In this document: in pieces, positions 25,427 through 32,928 of the stretch
How positions within the stretch are numbered: the first letter of the stretch is position 1
Layout: each line of letters begins with the position of its first letter
Assembly: GCA_947630285.1 (NCBI GenBank)
Contig: CANRHD010000007.1
Coordinates: 1-64,000, forward strand
DNA from: an uncultured Clostridia bacterium
GTDB taxonomy: Bacteria; Bacillota; Clostridia; Oscillospirales; Acutalibacteraceae
DNA: 64,000 bases
Direction of reading: 5' to 3'
Notes under the pieces: model-generated
Databases searched by the model: none
The model's input: only the letters and a program-made list of their open reading frames with translations
Told to the model about the DNA's origin: nothing
Program-made: the position numbers and the translations under genes

Positions 25427-26767
25427 ATGAAAAGGAAAACAGTCGCAAATACTATAATGGTGATATTAATTATCGCCATTGCGTTTTCGGGCGTTTTGGG
25501 CGTAGGCTATATTAAAGGGCGCTTCGACAAACCCAACGGCAAAACCGCTGTTTTAACGGAAATCAGCGGTATTGTCACCCTAAAGCGGAGCAATACGGCT
25601 TATTGCGTAAATCGGGAAACCGTACTGCACGGCGGCGACGAGCTTGTCTGCGACAGCGGCGCTTCCGTTTTAATAGATATAGGCGACAGTTACATAGCCC
25701 TGGGTCAGAGCGCCAAAGCGAAAATCGTAACCCCGAAAAACGACGGCTTTCTCGCCGAAGTAACCGCAGGGGAGGCGTTTGTATATGCAGAGTCTCCCGT
25801 CGGGCTTGAATTTGACGCAAAACATACGCAGATAAATAACGCCGTGGCGCTTTTAAGCGTCCGCAAGGGTACGCAAAGCGTCAGCGTCTATTACGGAAAA
25901 GTAGAGAACGCAGGCGCAGGTCAGATGCTGGAATGGCTCGGCGGCGAAGCTTCAGTCAGGAGCTTTTCCGTCAACAGCCTTAATGATTTTAATATCGCCC
26001 AAATTCGCAGGGCGAACAAAACAAAGCCCCTTATATTTACAAACGAGGACTTGGACAGGCTTGAAGCGGAAAGGCTCTCGCAAATTCAAAACGCCGAAAA
26101 TTCCGCCCCGGCCGTAACCGCCGTACAAAGCGGCGGAAAAACCGAGACTTCCGCCAAAAACAAAGAAGTAGTTTCAAAAAGTGAAAACATTACCGAAATT
26201 TTCACTACGGCAAAAGCGCAAAGCGTCACAAACCCGTTTAATTCGTCAAAGCCCGATACAAGCGGTAAAAAGGAAACTACATCGGAGCATAGGACCGCAC
26301 CTGCAAACGCAACGACCAAGCCCTCCGTTACGACAGGGTCGGCAGATGTAAAAGATAAGCTTTACTGTACGATAACCATTCGCTGTGACACAATATTGAA
26401 AAATTGGGACAAGCTTGAGCCTGCAAAGGTCGCCTATGTCCCGAAAAACGGTTGTATTTTACCTGTGGTAAGGGTCGAATTTACCAAGGGCGAAACTGTT
26501 TTCGATGTTTTGAAACGGGTTTGCAGGCAGAACGGGATACAGCTTGAATACAGCTGGACGCCCTTGTACGGCAGTTATTATGTGGAGGGAATTAACAACC
26601 TCTATGAATTTGACTGCGGCCCCGAATCGGGCTGGATGTATAAGGTAAACGGCTGGTTCCCGAATTACGGCTGTTCAAGCTACGGCTTGACAGGTGGAGA
26701 AGCCGTTGTGTGGTGCTATACCTGCAAGGGTCTCGGCGAAGATGTCGGCGCAGAGTATAATGGGTAG
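25427..26767 (+). CDS. Membrane-anchored FecR-like + DUF4430 protein, transcobalamin beta-domain-like
   Basis: 446 residues: membrane anchor (about 9-28), FecR-like beta domain (about 38-160: TEISGIVTLKR, GDELVCDSGASVLIDIG), a helical segment, a Ser/Thr/Lys-rich stalk (230-310), and a C-terminal DUF4430 domain (313-446) with ETVFDVLKRVC and the hallmark ESGWMYKVNGWFPNYG (400-415) and GGEAVVWCY. DUF4430 is homologous to the C-terminal beta domain that closes over B12 in transcobalamin. It follows the barrel protein and precedes the ECF transporter, so I infer that the two surface proteins act together. ATG 25427 is preferred over 25394 because GGGGAG lies 9 nt upstream. Confidence 0.83.
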   Translation: MKRKTVANTIMVILIIAIAFSGVLGVGYIKGRFDKPNGKTAVLTEISGIVTLKRSNTAYCVNRETVLHGGDELVCDSGASVLIDIGDSYIALGQSAKAKIVTPKNDGFLAEVTAGEAFVYAESPVGLEFDAKHTQINNAVALLSVRKGTQSVSVYYGKVENAGAGQMLEWLGGEASVRSFSVNSLNDFNIAQIRRANKTKPLIFTNEDLDRLEAERLSQIQNAENSAPAVTAVQSGGKTETSAKNKEVVSKSENITEIFTTAKAQSVTNPFNSSKPDTSGKKETTSEHRTAPANATTKPSVTTGSADVKDKLYCTITIRCDTILKNWDKLEPAKVAYVPKNGCILPVVRVEFTKGETVFDVLKRVCRQNGIQLEYSWTPLYGSYYVEGINNLYEFDCGPESGWMYKVNGWFPNYGCSSYGLTGGEAVVWCYTCKGLGEDVGAEYNG

Positions 26768-26837
26768 CTTTTAAAAGCTTTTTAATATTTCTTGCCGTGC
26801 TTTGCCCTTTTACGGGAGATTAAGAGGAGAAAATCAA

Positions 26838-28499
26838 GTGGAGCATTTTAAAATAAGGGATTTGAGTTTTTCCTATCCCGGCAGTAAAGAGAAAAAGATT
26901 TTGGACGGCATTTCCCTTACGATAGAAAAGGGGGAATTTGCGGTCATTTGCGGAAAATCGGGCAGCGGAAAAACTACCCTGCTTCGCCATTTTAAATCGG
27001 TGCTGTCACCACACGGGAAAAGGAGCGGCGAAATTTTTTTCAACGGTGCTTTGCTTGAAAATATAGGCGCAAGGGAGCAGTCGTCAAAAATCGGCTATGT
27101 TATGCAAAATCCCGACGAACAAATTGTCACGGACAAGGTTTGGCACGAGCTTGCCTTTGGCTTGGAGAGCCTTGGACACAGCCAAAAAAGTATGCGTTCG
27201 GGCGTTGCGGAAATGGCGTGCTACTTCGGTATGCAGGATTGGTTTTACAAGGATACGGCTAAGCTTTCCGGCGGTCAAAAACAGCTTTTGAACCTCGCCG
27301 GAGTTATGGTTATGCGGCCGGAGGTGTTGATATTGGACGAACCGACGGCTCAGCTCGATCCCATTGCCGCCTCGGATTTTCTCAACACGGTGCGTAAAAT
27401 CAACGCAGAACTGGGCGTAACCGTCATCATAACAGAGCATCGGCTCGAGGAGCTCATTGCGTATTGCGACCGTACCGTTGTTATGGATAACGGCAGAATT
27501 ATTGCAAATGACAGCCCTAAAAAAATAGGCAAACAGTTGTACGAACAAAAAAATCCTATATTTTCGGCTATGCCTGCGCCCATGCGTATTTTCTGCGCAG
27601 TAAACGGGCAGGGGGAGTGTCCGCTGACGGTTCGGGAGGGGCGTAGTTGGCTGAGCCGAGAGTTAGGCGAAAGCCCCAAAATAAACAAACTGCCGACACA
27701 GCCGTTTGAGCAGGAGGTAAAAAACCCTGCTTTGAGCTTAAAAGAGTTATGGTTCAGATATGAAAAGGACGGCCCCGATGTGCTTAAAGGGGTCAGCCTG
27801 GAAGTTCCGCAGGGAAGCCTGTCCGCCGTGGTTGGCGGAAACGGGGTCGGAAAATCTACCGCATTAAAGGCGGTATGCGGTATTTGTAAGCCTTATCGGG
27901 GGAAAATCAAGCTTTTCGGGAAGCCTGTTGACAAATTAAAACCGAATGAGCTTTTTAATAAGGGCGTTTCAATGCTTCCGCAGGACCCAAAAAATCTGTT
28001 CGTGAAAAAAAGCGTCAGGGAAGAGCTTTCGGAAATGACAAAGGACAGCAAAAAGATAGAGGAGACGGCAGAGCTTTGCAATATTACCGGGCTTTTGGAG
28101 GCTCACCCCTACGATTTGTCGGGCGGCGAACAGCAGAGGGCGGCGTTTGCCAAGGTATTGCTGAGCCAACCGAGGATTTTACTGCTTGACGAGCCCACAA
28201 AGGGTATGGACAGCGTTTACAAAAAAAGCTTCGCCTCTTTTTTAATTAAGCTTAAAGAGCGGGGCGTCACCGTTTTAATGGTGTCGCACGATATTGAGTT
28301 TTGCGCCGAGTACGCCGACCGTGTAAGTATGTTTTTCGACGGCAAAATACTTACCACCGACGCACCGCAAAGCTTTTTCGGACAAAACAGCTTTTATACC
28401 ACGGCCGCAAACAGAATGAGCCGCCATGTTTTTACTAATGCCGTTACGGCGGAAAATGTCGTTGAATTATACAGAATGAATAAGGCGGAGGAAATATGA
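26838..28499 (+). CDS. ECF transporter fused ATPase (two ABC domains)
   Basis: 553 residues with two complete ABC ATPase domains: Walker A GKSGSGKT (39-46) and GGNGVGKST, signatures LSGGQKQ and LSGGEQQR, Walker B VLILDEPT and ILLLDEPT. Energy-coupling-factor importers use two ATPases; here they are fused, as in CbrU/YkoD-type proteins. GTG 26838 is chosen because GAGGAG lies 8 nt upstream. The 3' end overlaps the S-component gene by 4 bp (ATGA). The riboswitch points to cobalamin as substrate. Confidence 0.92.
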   Translation: MEHFKIRDLSFSYPGSKEKKILDGISLTIEKGEFAVICGKSGSGKTTLLRHFKSVLSPHGKRSGEIFFNGALLENIGAREQSSKIGYVMQNPDEQIVTDKVWHELAFGLESLGHSQKSMRSGVAEMACYFGMQDWFYKDTAKLSGGQKQLLNLAGVMVMRPEVLILDEPTAQLDPIAASDFLNTVRKINAELGVTVIITEHRLEELIAYCDRTVVMDNGRIIANDSPKKIGKQLYEQKNPIFSAMPAPMRIFCAVNGQGECPLTVREGRSWLSRELGESPKINKLPTQPFEQEVKNPALSLKELWFRYEKDGPDVLKGVSLEVPQGSLSAVVGGNGVGKSTALKAVCGICKPYRGKIKLFGKPVDKLKPNELFNKGVSMLPQDPKNLFVKKSVREELSEMTKDSKKIEETAELCNITGLLEAHPYDLSGGEQQRAAFAKVLLSQPRILLLDEPTKGMDSVYKKSFASFLIKLKERGVTVLMVSHDIEFCAEYADRVSMFFDGKILTTDAPQSFFGQNSFYTTAANRMSRHVFTNAVTAENVVELYRMNKAEEI

Positions 28500-29200
28500 A
28501 AAAATCTGATAAGCTTTTACTGTCGGCGTTCTTTGTTTTTATTCCTCTTACCCTGTTTATAGGCGGCAGGCTTCCGGGCAGAGGTTATTATATTACGGCC
28601 GCCGCATTAATTGCGGAGCTTTCCGTTCCGCTTTTTGCCTCGTTTAAAAAGGGCAAACCGCAGGCGAGGGAGCTTGCCGTGCTTGCGCTTATGTGCCTGA
28701 TTTGCATAATAGGCCGTGTCGCAATACCCGTGCCGAATTTTAAAGCGGCGTTTGCCCTCATTATGCTAACCGGTATTTCTTTCGGTGGAAGCGCCGGTTA
28801 TATTGTCGGCGCAATAACGGCGTTTGTAAGCAATTTTTTCTACGGTCAGGGAGCTTATGTGCCGTGGCAGATGATGGCGTACGGCGCAGGCGGTATGCTT
28901 TCGGGCTTTGCGTTTTATAACGGAAAAATACCTAAAAAGCCGTGGATTTTGGCGCTGTTCGGCTTTGTCGGCGTTGTGTTCTTTATAGGGCCGCTTCTCG
29001 ACTGCTCGCATATGTTTTTATCCATGCCGCAGACAGGCTTAAAATCCTTTGCGGCGTCGTTTATATCGGGTTTTCCCGTAAATGTTAGTCAGGGGGTCTG
29101 TACGGCTGTTATAATGCTTGTGTTCGGTAAACCGATTATCGAAAAATTGGACAGGTTTAAGCTTAAATACGGAATATTGGAGCCTGAAAATGGGATTTGA
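28496..29200 (+). CDS. ECF transporter S component, predicted cobalamin-specific (CbrT-like)
   Basis: 234 residues, about six membrane helices. The segments ARELAVLALM, GRVAIP and SNFFYGQGAYVPWQM resemble a group of S components with a GQGxxxPWQM motif. S components bind the vitamin in the membrane and dock onto the ATPase-T complex. CbrT-type proteins import vitamin B12; that assignment rests on the riboswitch and neighbours, not on the sequence alone. It overlaps the ATPase gene by 4 bp and the T-component gene by 11 bp. Confidence 0.85.
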   Translation: MKKSDKLLLSAFFVFIPLTLFIGGRLPGRGYYITAAALIAELSVPLFASFKKGKPQARELAVLALMCLICIIGRVAIPVPNFKAAFALIMLTGISFGGSAGYIVGAITAFVSNFFYGQGAYVPWQMMAYGAGGMLSGFAFYNGKIPKKPWILALFGFVGVVFFIGPLLDCSHMFLSMPQTGLKSFAASFISGFPVNVSQGVCTAVIMLVFGKPIIEKLDRFKLKYGILEPENGI

Positions 29201-29915
29201 AAATTGCCACCCTTTAGTAAATTTCATATATTTTGCGGTGATGCTGTATGCAACGGTTAATTTCCGCCACCCCGTATTTTTGGCGATTTCATTTTTATGT
29301 GCATTTGCCTACAGTATAAAACGCAACGGAAAGAAGGCGCTTGTTTTTAACCTTGCCCTATTGCCTCCGATTGTTGCGTTCGCCCTGTATTACAGCTCCT
29401 ATACGCATTTCGGCGTTACCGTTTTGGCGGAAAATTTCATAGGCAACAGCATTACTCTTGAGTCGCTGGTTTACGGTGCGGTGCTTGCGGTGAGCTTCGG
29501 CGGAGTAATAATGTGGCTGTCGTGCCTGTATTCTGTTTTTTCTGCGGATAAAATTATATATCTGTTCGGGAAAATAAGCCCCAAGGCGGCAATGCTCCTC
29601 TCAATACTGCTTCGTATGGCGCCGAGGATTAAAAACGGAGCCGAGAGACTGAATACGGCTCAATGCTCAATAGGCAGGGGAGTAAATTGCGGAGGCGTTA
29701 TTTTTCGCCTTAAAAACTGTATTCGTATTTTTTCTGCGCTTGTTACCCAAACCCTTGACTCGCTGATTTCCGTTTCCGAGTCTATGCAGAGCCGGGGCAG
29801 TACGCTGAGGGGGAGAAAGGCGTTTTCCGTCTATCGTTTTGACAACCGTGACCGAGCCTATGTTATCTGTATGTTTTCCCTGATAACCTTAACAGCAATG
29901 GGGGGTACAGCTTAA
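29190..29915 (+). CDS. ECF transporter T component, C-terminus lost by frameshift
   Basis: 241 residues as read. It has several membrane helices and the T-component coupling-helix pattern (LLSILLRMAPRIKN, then SVSESMQSRGS), which links S component and ATPases. I chose ATG 29190, overlapping the S gene, after GGAG. The frame ends at 29915, just after a G6 run (29900-29905). Reading one G fewer continues for 63 more residues with a membrane helix and basic tail, as expected for the family (about 301 residues in total). Either a sequence error, a phase-variable homopolymer, or a real mutation. Confidence 0.85.
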   Translation: MGFENCHPLVNFIYFAVMLYATVNFRHPVFLAISFLCAFAYSIKRNGKKALVFNLALLPPIVAFALYYSSYTHFGVTVLAENFIGNSITLESLVYGAVLAVSFGGVIMWLSCLYSVFSADKIIYLFGKISPKAAMLLSILLRMAPRIKNGAERLNTAQCSIGRGVNCGGVIFRLKNCIRIFSALVTQTLDSLISVSESMQSRGSTLRGRKAFSVYRFDNRDRAYVICMFSLITLTAMGGTA

Positions 29916-30096
29916 TCAGACCGATATTGTATGCGACCCGAAAATTATTATTAATCCCACAACTGCGTCGTCATATGTTTTTTATACCGCATACGCCGCC
30001 CTATGCCTGATGCCCCTTGCGCTGGAGCTATGGACGCAATACCGCTTTAAAAAGGCGAGAAAAAACGCCGATGTCTATCCCCAAAACATAGAATAA
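29905..30096 (+). pseudogene. Out-of-frame C-terminal part of the T component
   Basis: In the next frame, 63 codons without a stop encode VQLNQTDIVCDPKIII, a hydrophobic helix (SYVFYTAYAALCLMPLALEL), and a basic end. This looks like the missing last membrane segment of the T component. It has no start or ribosome site of its own. Confidence 0.75.
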
Positions 30097-30098
30097 AC

Positions 30099-30131
30099 AA
30101 AAAGAGAGAAGCCCACGCCTCTCTCTTTTAT
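30099..30131 (+). terminator. Terminator at the end of the cobalamin operon
   Basis: AAAAAGAGAGA pairs with TCTCTCTTTT (30120-30129) across a short loop; A and T runs on both sides allow bidirectional use with the converging restriction locus. Confidence 0.75.
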
Positions 30132-30152
30132 CATATTAAAAATTATCGCTTA

Positions 30153-30689
30153 TTAAGAATTTTCGCCGCTTTCGTTTTCTTCAATGGCATATTTTATAAA
30201 TTTAAATTTATCTTTATTGTTTTTGTAATACTTTTCGGCCGCATCGCAAAGAATATAGCACAGATGTGATACATATATTTTTAATTCGCTATATGTAACC
30301 TTCACATCTTTTCCGTAAGCAACCATACTCATATCACCATTTGCGCCAATTTCGTCTGTCAGTACCAGTATAAATTTATCAACTTTGCAACGAGCCTCAT
30401 TGATTTTCTTTTTATCTATACTGGGAGTACTTTGATGCAGAAAAGAATTTCGCAAACTATAAATGATTTCCTCGTTCAAATAAGGCATATCGTAAGAATA
30501 TAGCGAATTGCAATTGTCCTTTATAACATATTGGCAGAGCCAATTTTTATAGCGATTACCGTTTCTTTTTTCACATGGATATTCGGCTTTACCGCAAGTA
30601 TCGGGTAAGGTTAGCGCAAGCGCAAGGGCGGACAAATACAATTTATTTGACATTGCAACTCGAATTTCTGATATAATTCGGTTGATCAA
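30153..30689 (-). CDS. HEPN-like protein of the restriction-modification locus
   Basis: 178 residues, mostly helical. It starts MINRIISEIRVAMSNKLYLSA when read from the TTG at 30689, which overlaps the methylase stop by 4 bp (TTGA). The motif RNSFLH is an R-x4-H pattern, the catalytic signature of HEPN ribonucleases often found in defence systems; GNRYKNW is another conserved-looking block. I recognise it as a recurring hypothetical protein in bacteria, but no function is established. The HEPN assignment is inference from one motif and the helical make-up. Location as last gene of the type III locus suggests a defence role. Confidence 0.65.
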   Translation of the reverse strand: MINRIISEIRVAMSNKLYLSALALALTLPDTCGKAEYPCEKRNGNRYKNWLCQYVIKDNCNSLYSYDMPYLNEEIIYSLRNSFLHQSTPSIDKKKINEARCKVDKFILVLTDEIGANGDMSMVAYGKDVKVTYSELKIYVSHLCYILCDAAEKYYKNNKDKFKFIKYAIEENESGENS

Positions 30690-32722
30690 GTAATCACCTC
30701 GCTGAATAATTGCACAATCTCACACACCGTTTCATCGCCGCAGATATTTCGGATTTTGAGGCGAAGCGGCTTTTTGTCACAGCGAATTTGCCCGTTCCAA
30801 AATTCTTTTGTTTTCGTGCCGTTTGCGATCACATAGCCGTTTTTGTCAATCTTAATTTCGCTGTCGGAGTGCCACTCACCCTCGACGGCGGTGCAGTCAA
30901 CGCTCAAAAACTCAATAAGCTCCAAGCCGTCCTCACTGATTTCAATAGGCTTATACGGCTTCTTTGCCGAAGAATTAAGAAATGCTTTTTGATTGAACTC
31001 ATCTATCTTTGAAATCACACGGTCGCTCATAAATTTATCAATGACAACAGCGTATCCGCCGAACAGGTCGTCGTGACATTCCTCTGTATGAAATTCCGCA
31101 TAATCGCCGATTATCACATCGTCAAGAACGGTTTTCAGGTCACGCAGTTCAATTTCGACCGTTGTGCTGTCATCTTCATCTATAAATTGCAAGATTTCGT
31201 CTTTGTCCGTAATATCTATGTAGTAGACAATAACTTTTTTAATATTGCCGTCAAGCTCGGGGATAGCCTGATGAATAATGCGGTTCATCATTACCTTGTC
31301 GAGCAGTTTTGAAGAACTGTCCGCCAAGTTCGGGACATAGACGGGGACGGTTCCCAGCTTGCTGTCGGAAACGGCGCCCTCCCAGAAGGAATCGAGAGAA
31401 TCCTCGTTTTTCAATCCCGGTATCAGCGACTTGATTTTGTCCATTGTCTGCACCGGGTTGCGGTAGAGCTGAACCCCGTCCTTGATTTCCAAAACATCAA
31501 ATTCCGCACCGTCCGATTTCAGGCGGTCACGGGTGGTTTGAATGGAATTTAGACCGATGTCGCAGTGGATAAAGCGGCGGCCGAGCTTGTTTGCCACGGC
31601 GGCGGCCACGCCACTGCCACCGAAAAAGTCGGCGACGAGCATTCCCTCGTTGGAAGATGTTTTGATGATGCGTTCCAAAAGCGCCTCGGGTTTTTGAGTG
31701 GCGTAATTTTCACGTTCTTCCGCCTGAGAATTAATAGGAAAAATATCCGTCCATATTGTGTGCACAGCTTTACCCTTTACCTCGTCAAAATATCTTTTAA
31801 CCCGAGGCAAACCATTTGAAGTGAACTCAATTCTATTTTCACTCATCATTTTATCAATATTTTCTTGATTGAATCTCCACATAGAACCTGTTGGCGGAGC
31901 AAGCAATTTGTCACCAAAATAAAGCGGTTTGCCAGTTGATCCGTGCGCAGGAGCTGTGCAATCCGAAGTGCCATATTTTCTACCATCCTTATCTATTTGA
32001 TTAAATCTTGCTTTAATGTAATCATTATCAAAGGGAATGTATTGTTTGTTAAAGATATATTCCTCAACCGAATTTGAATAATAATACAATGTTTCATGAA
32101 TAGAGCCAAACTTATCAGCATCCGAATGAAATGTGAATCTCTGCCAAACAATTTCATTTCTAAAATTTGTCTCCCCAAAAATCTCGTCCATCAGGATTTT
32201 TACATAGTGCCCGATATGCCAATCCAAATGGACATAAATCGACGCTGTTTCGCTCATCACGGATTTGATCGCCATGAGGTTTTCATACATCCAGTTTAGG
32301 TATTTTTCCTTGTCCCAAACATCGCCGTACATTTTTTCCTCAAAGGCTTTCAGCTCGTCGATGTCAAGCTCCTGTTCAGCCTGTGCGATAGCTTCCGCAA
32401 CTTTGGGGTTGCGGCGGATATAGACCTTTTTGGCGTAGTCTGCGCCGCTGGCAAAGGGTGGGTCAATATACACAAGATCCACCTGAATACCTTTTTCTTT
32501 CAGGTATGCACAGGCAGAAACACATTCGCCCCGAATGACCATATTACCGTCGGCGTTTTCGCCCACGGTTTCCTGCTTTTCCATTTCATAAAGGGGCATC
32601 CCACGCCGGAGCGTCATTGAAACATCGTCTGCGCCCTTGTATTTCAGTATTCTGTTAAAGTTTCCAAGCACAGCCTGTCCCTCAATAGGTTCGGGTATAA
32701 ACGGCACATATTTTATCGGCAT
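30686..32722 (-). CDS. Type III restriction-modification DNA methyltransferase (Mod)
   Basis: 678 residues. The catalytic motif DPPF (VYIDPPFASGADY) precedes the AdoMet-binding motif ADFFGGSGVAAAVA, the order of beta-class N6-adenine methyltransferases such as type III Mod. The region between (about 170-300) is more AT-rich and should hold the target-recognition domain. Mod sets the recognition sequence for both methylation and cleavage. The ATG overlaps the stop of the small upstream gene (TAATG), with GGAGGT before it, and the stop overlaps the HEPN-like gene. It looks intact. Confidence 0.9.
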   Translation of the reverse strand: MPIKYVPFIPEPIEGQAVLGNFNRILKYKGADDVSMTLRRGMPLYEMEKQETVGENADGNMVIRGECVSACAYLKEKGIQVDLVYIDPPFASGADYAKKVYIRRNPKVAEAIAQAEQELDIDELKAFEEKMYGDVWDKEKYLNWMYENLMAIKSVMSETASIYVHLDWHIGHYVKILMDEIFGETNFRNEIVWQRFTFHSDADKFGSIHETLYYYSNSVEEYIFNKQYIPFDNDYIKARFNQIDKDGRKYGTSDCTAPAHGSTGKPLYFGDKLLAPPTGSMWRFNQENIDKMMSENRIEFTSNGLPRVKRYFDEVKGKAVHTIWTDIFPINSQAEERENYATQKPEALLERIIKTSSNEGMLVADFFGGSGVAAAVANKLGRRFIHCDIGLNSIQTTRDRLKSDGAEFDVLEIKDGVQLYRNPVQTMDKIKSLIPGLKNEDSLDSFWEGAVSDSKLGTVPVYVPNLADSSSKLLDKVMMNRIIHQAIPELDGNIKKVIVYYIDITDKDEILQFIDEDDSTTVEIELRDLKTVLDDVIIGDYAEFHTEECHDDLFGGYAVVIDKFMSDRVISKIDEFNQKAFLNSSAKKPYKPIEISEDGLELIEFLSVDCTAVEGEWHSDSEIKIDKNGYVIANGTKTKEFWNGQIRCDKKPLRLKIRNICGDETVCEIVQLFSEVIT

Positions 32723-32928
32723 TATACTTGACCTCCGTTATTTATATATGTTGCAAATTGCAAATATGCGGCAGTCATACCCACTGCCTCTGAAAACTCT
32801 ATTACAAGTTGTTGTTTCTGAGCATCTGTCAGTTTTATAAAAGCCTCATAACATTTAAACAGCTCTTTTTTTGCCTCTATATATTTATCGTCAAATTCAA
32901 TTCCAAATGACGGTCGAATTTCATTCAT
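32722..32928 (-). CDS. Small protein between res and mod
   Basis: 68 residues, probably helical (KKELFKCYEAFIKLTDAQKQQLVIEFSEAV would be two helices; only part quoted here: YEAFIKLTDAQKQQ). Both ends show TAATG overlaps, with res upstream and mod downstream, so it is translated in the same chain. I do not recognise the family. It is real by context: start-stop coupling on both sides and a good GGAGG site. It may be a structural or regulatory subunit of the restriction complex, which is inference. Confidence 0.75.
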   Translation of the reverse strand: MNEIRPSFGIEFDDKYIEAKKELFKCYEAFIKLTDAQKQQLVIEFSEAVGMTAAYLQFATYINNGGQV

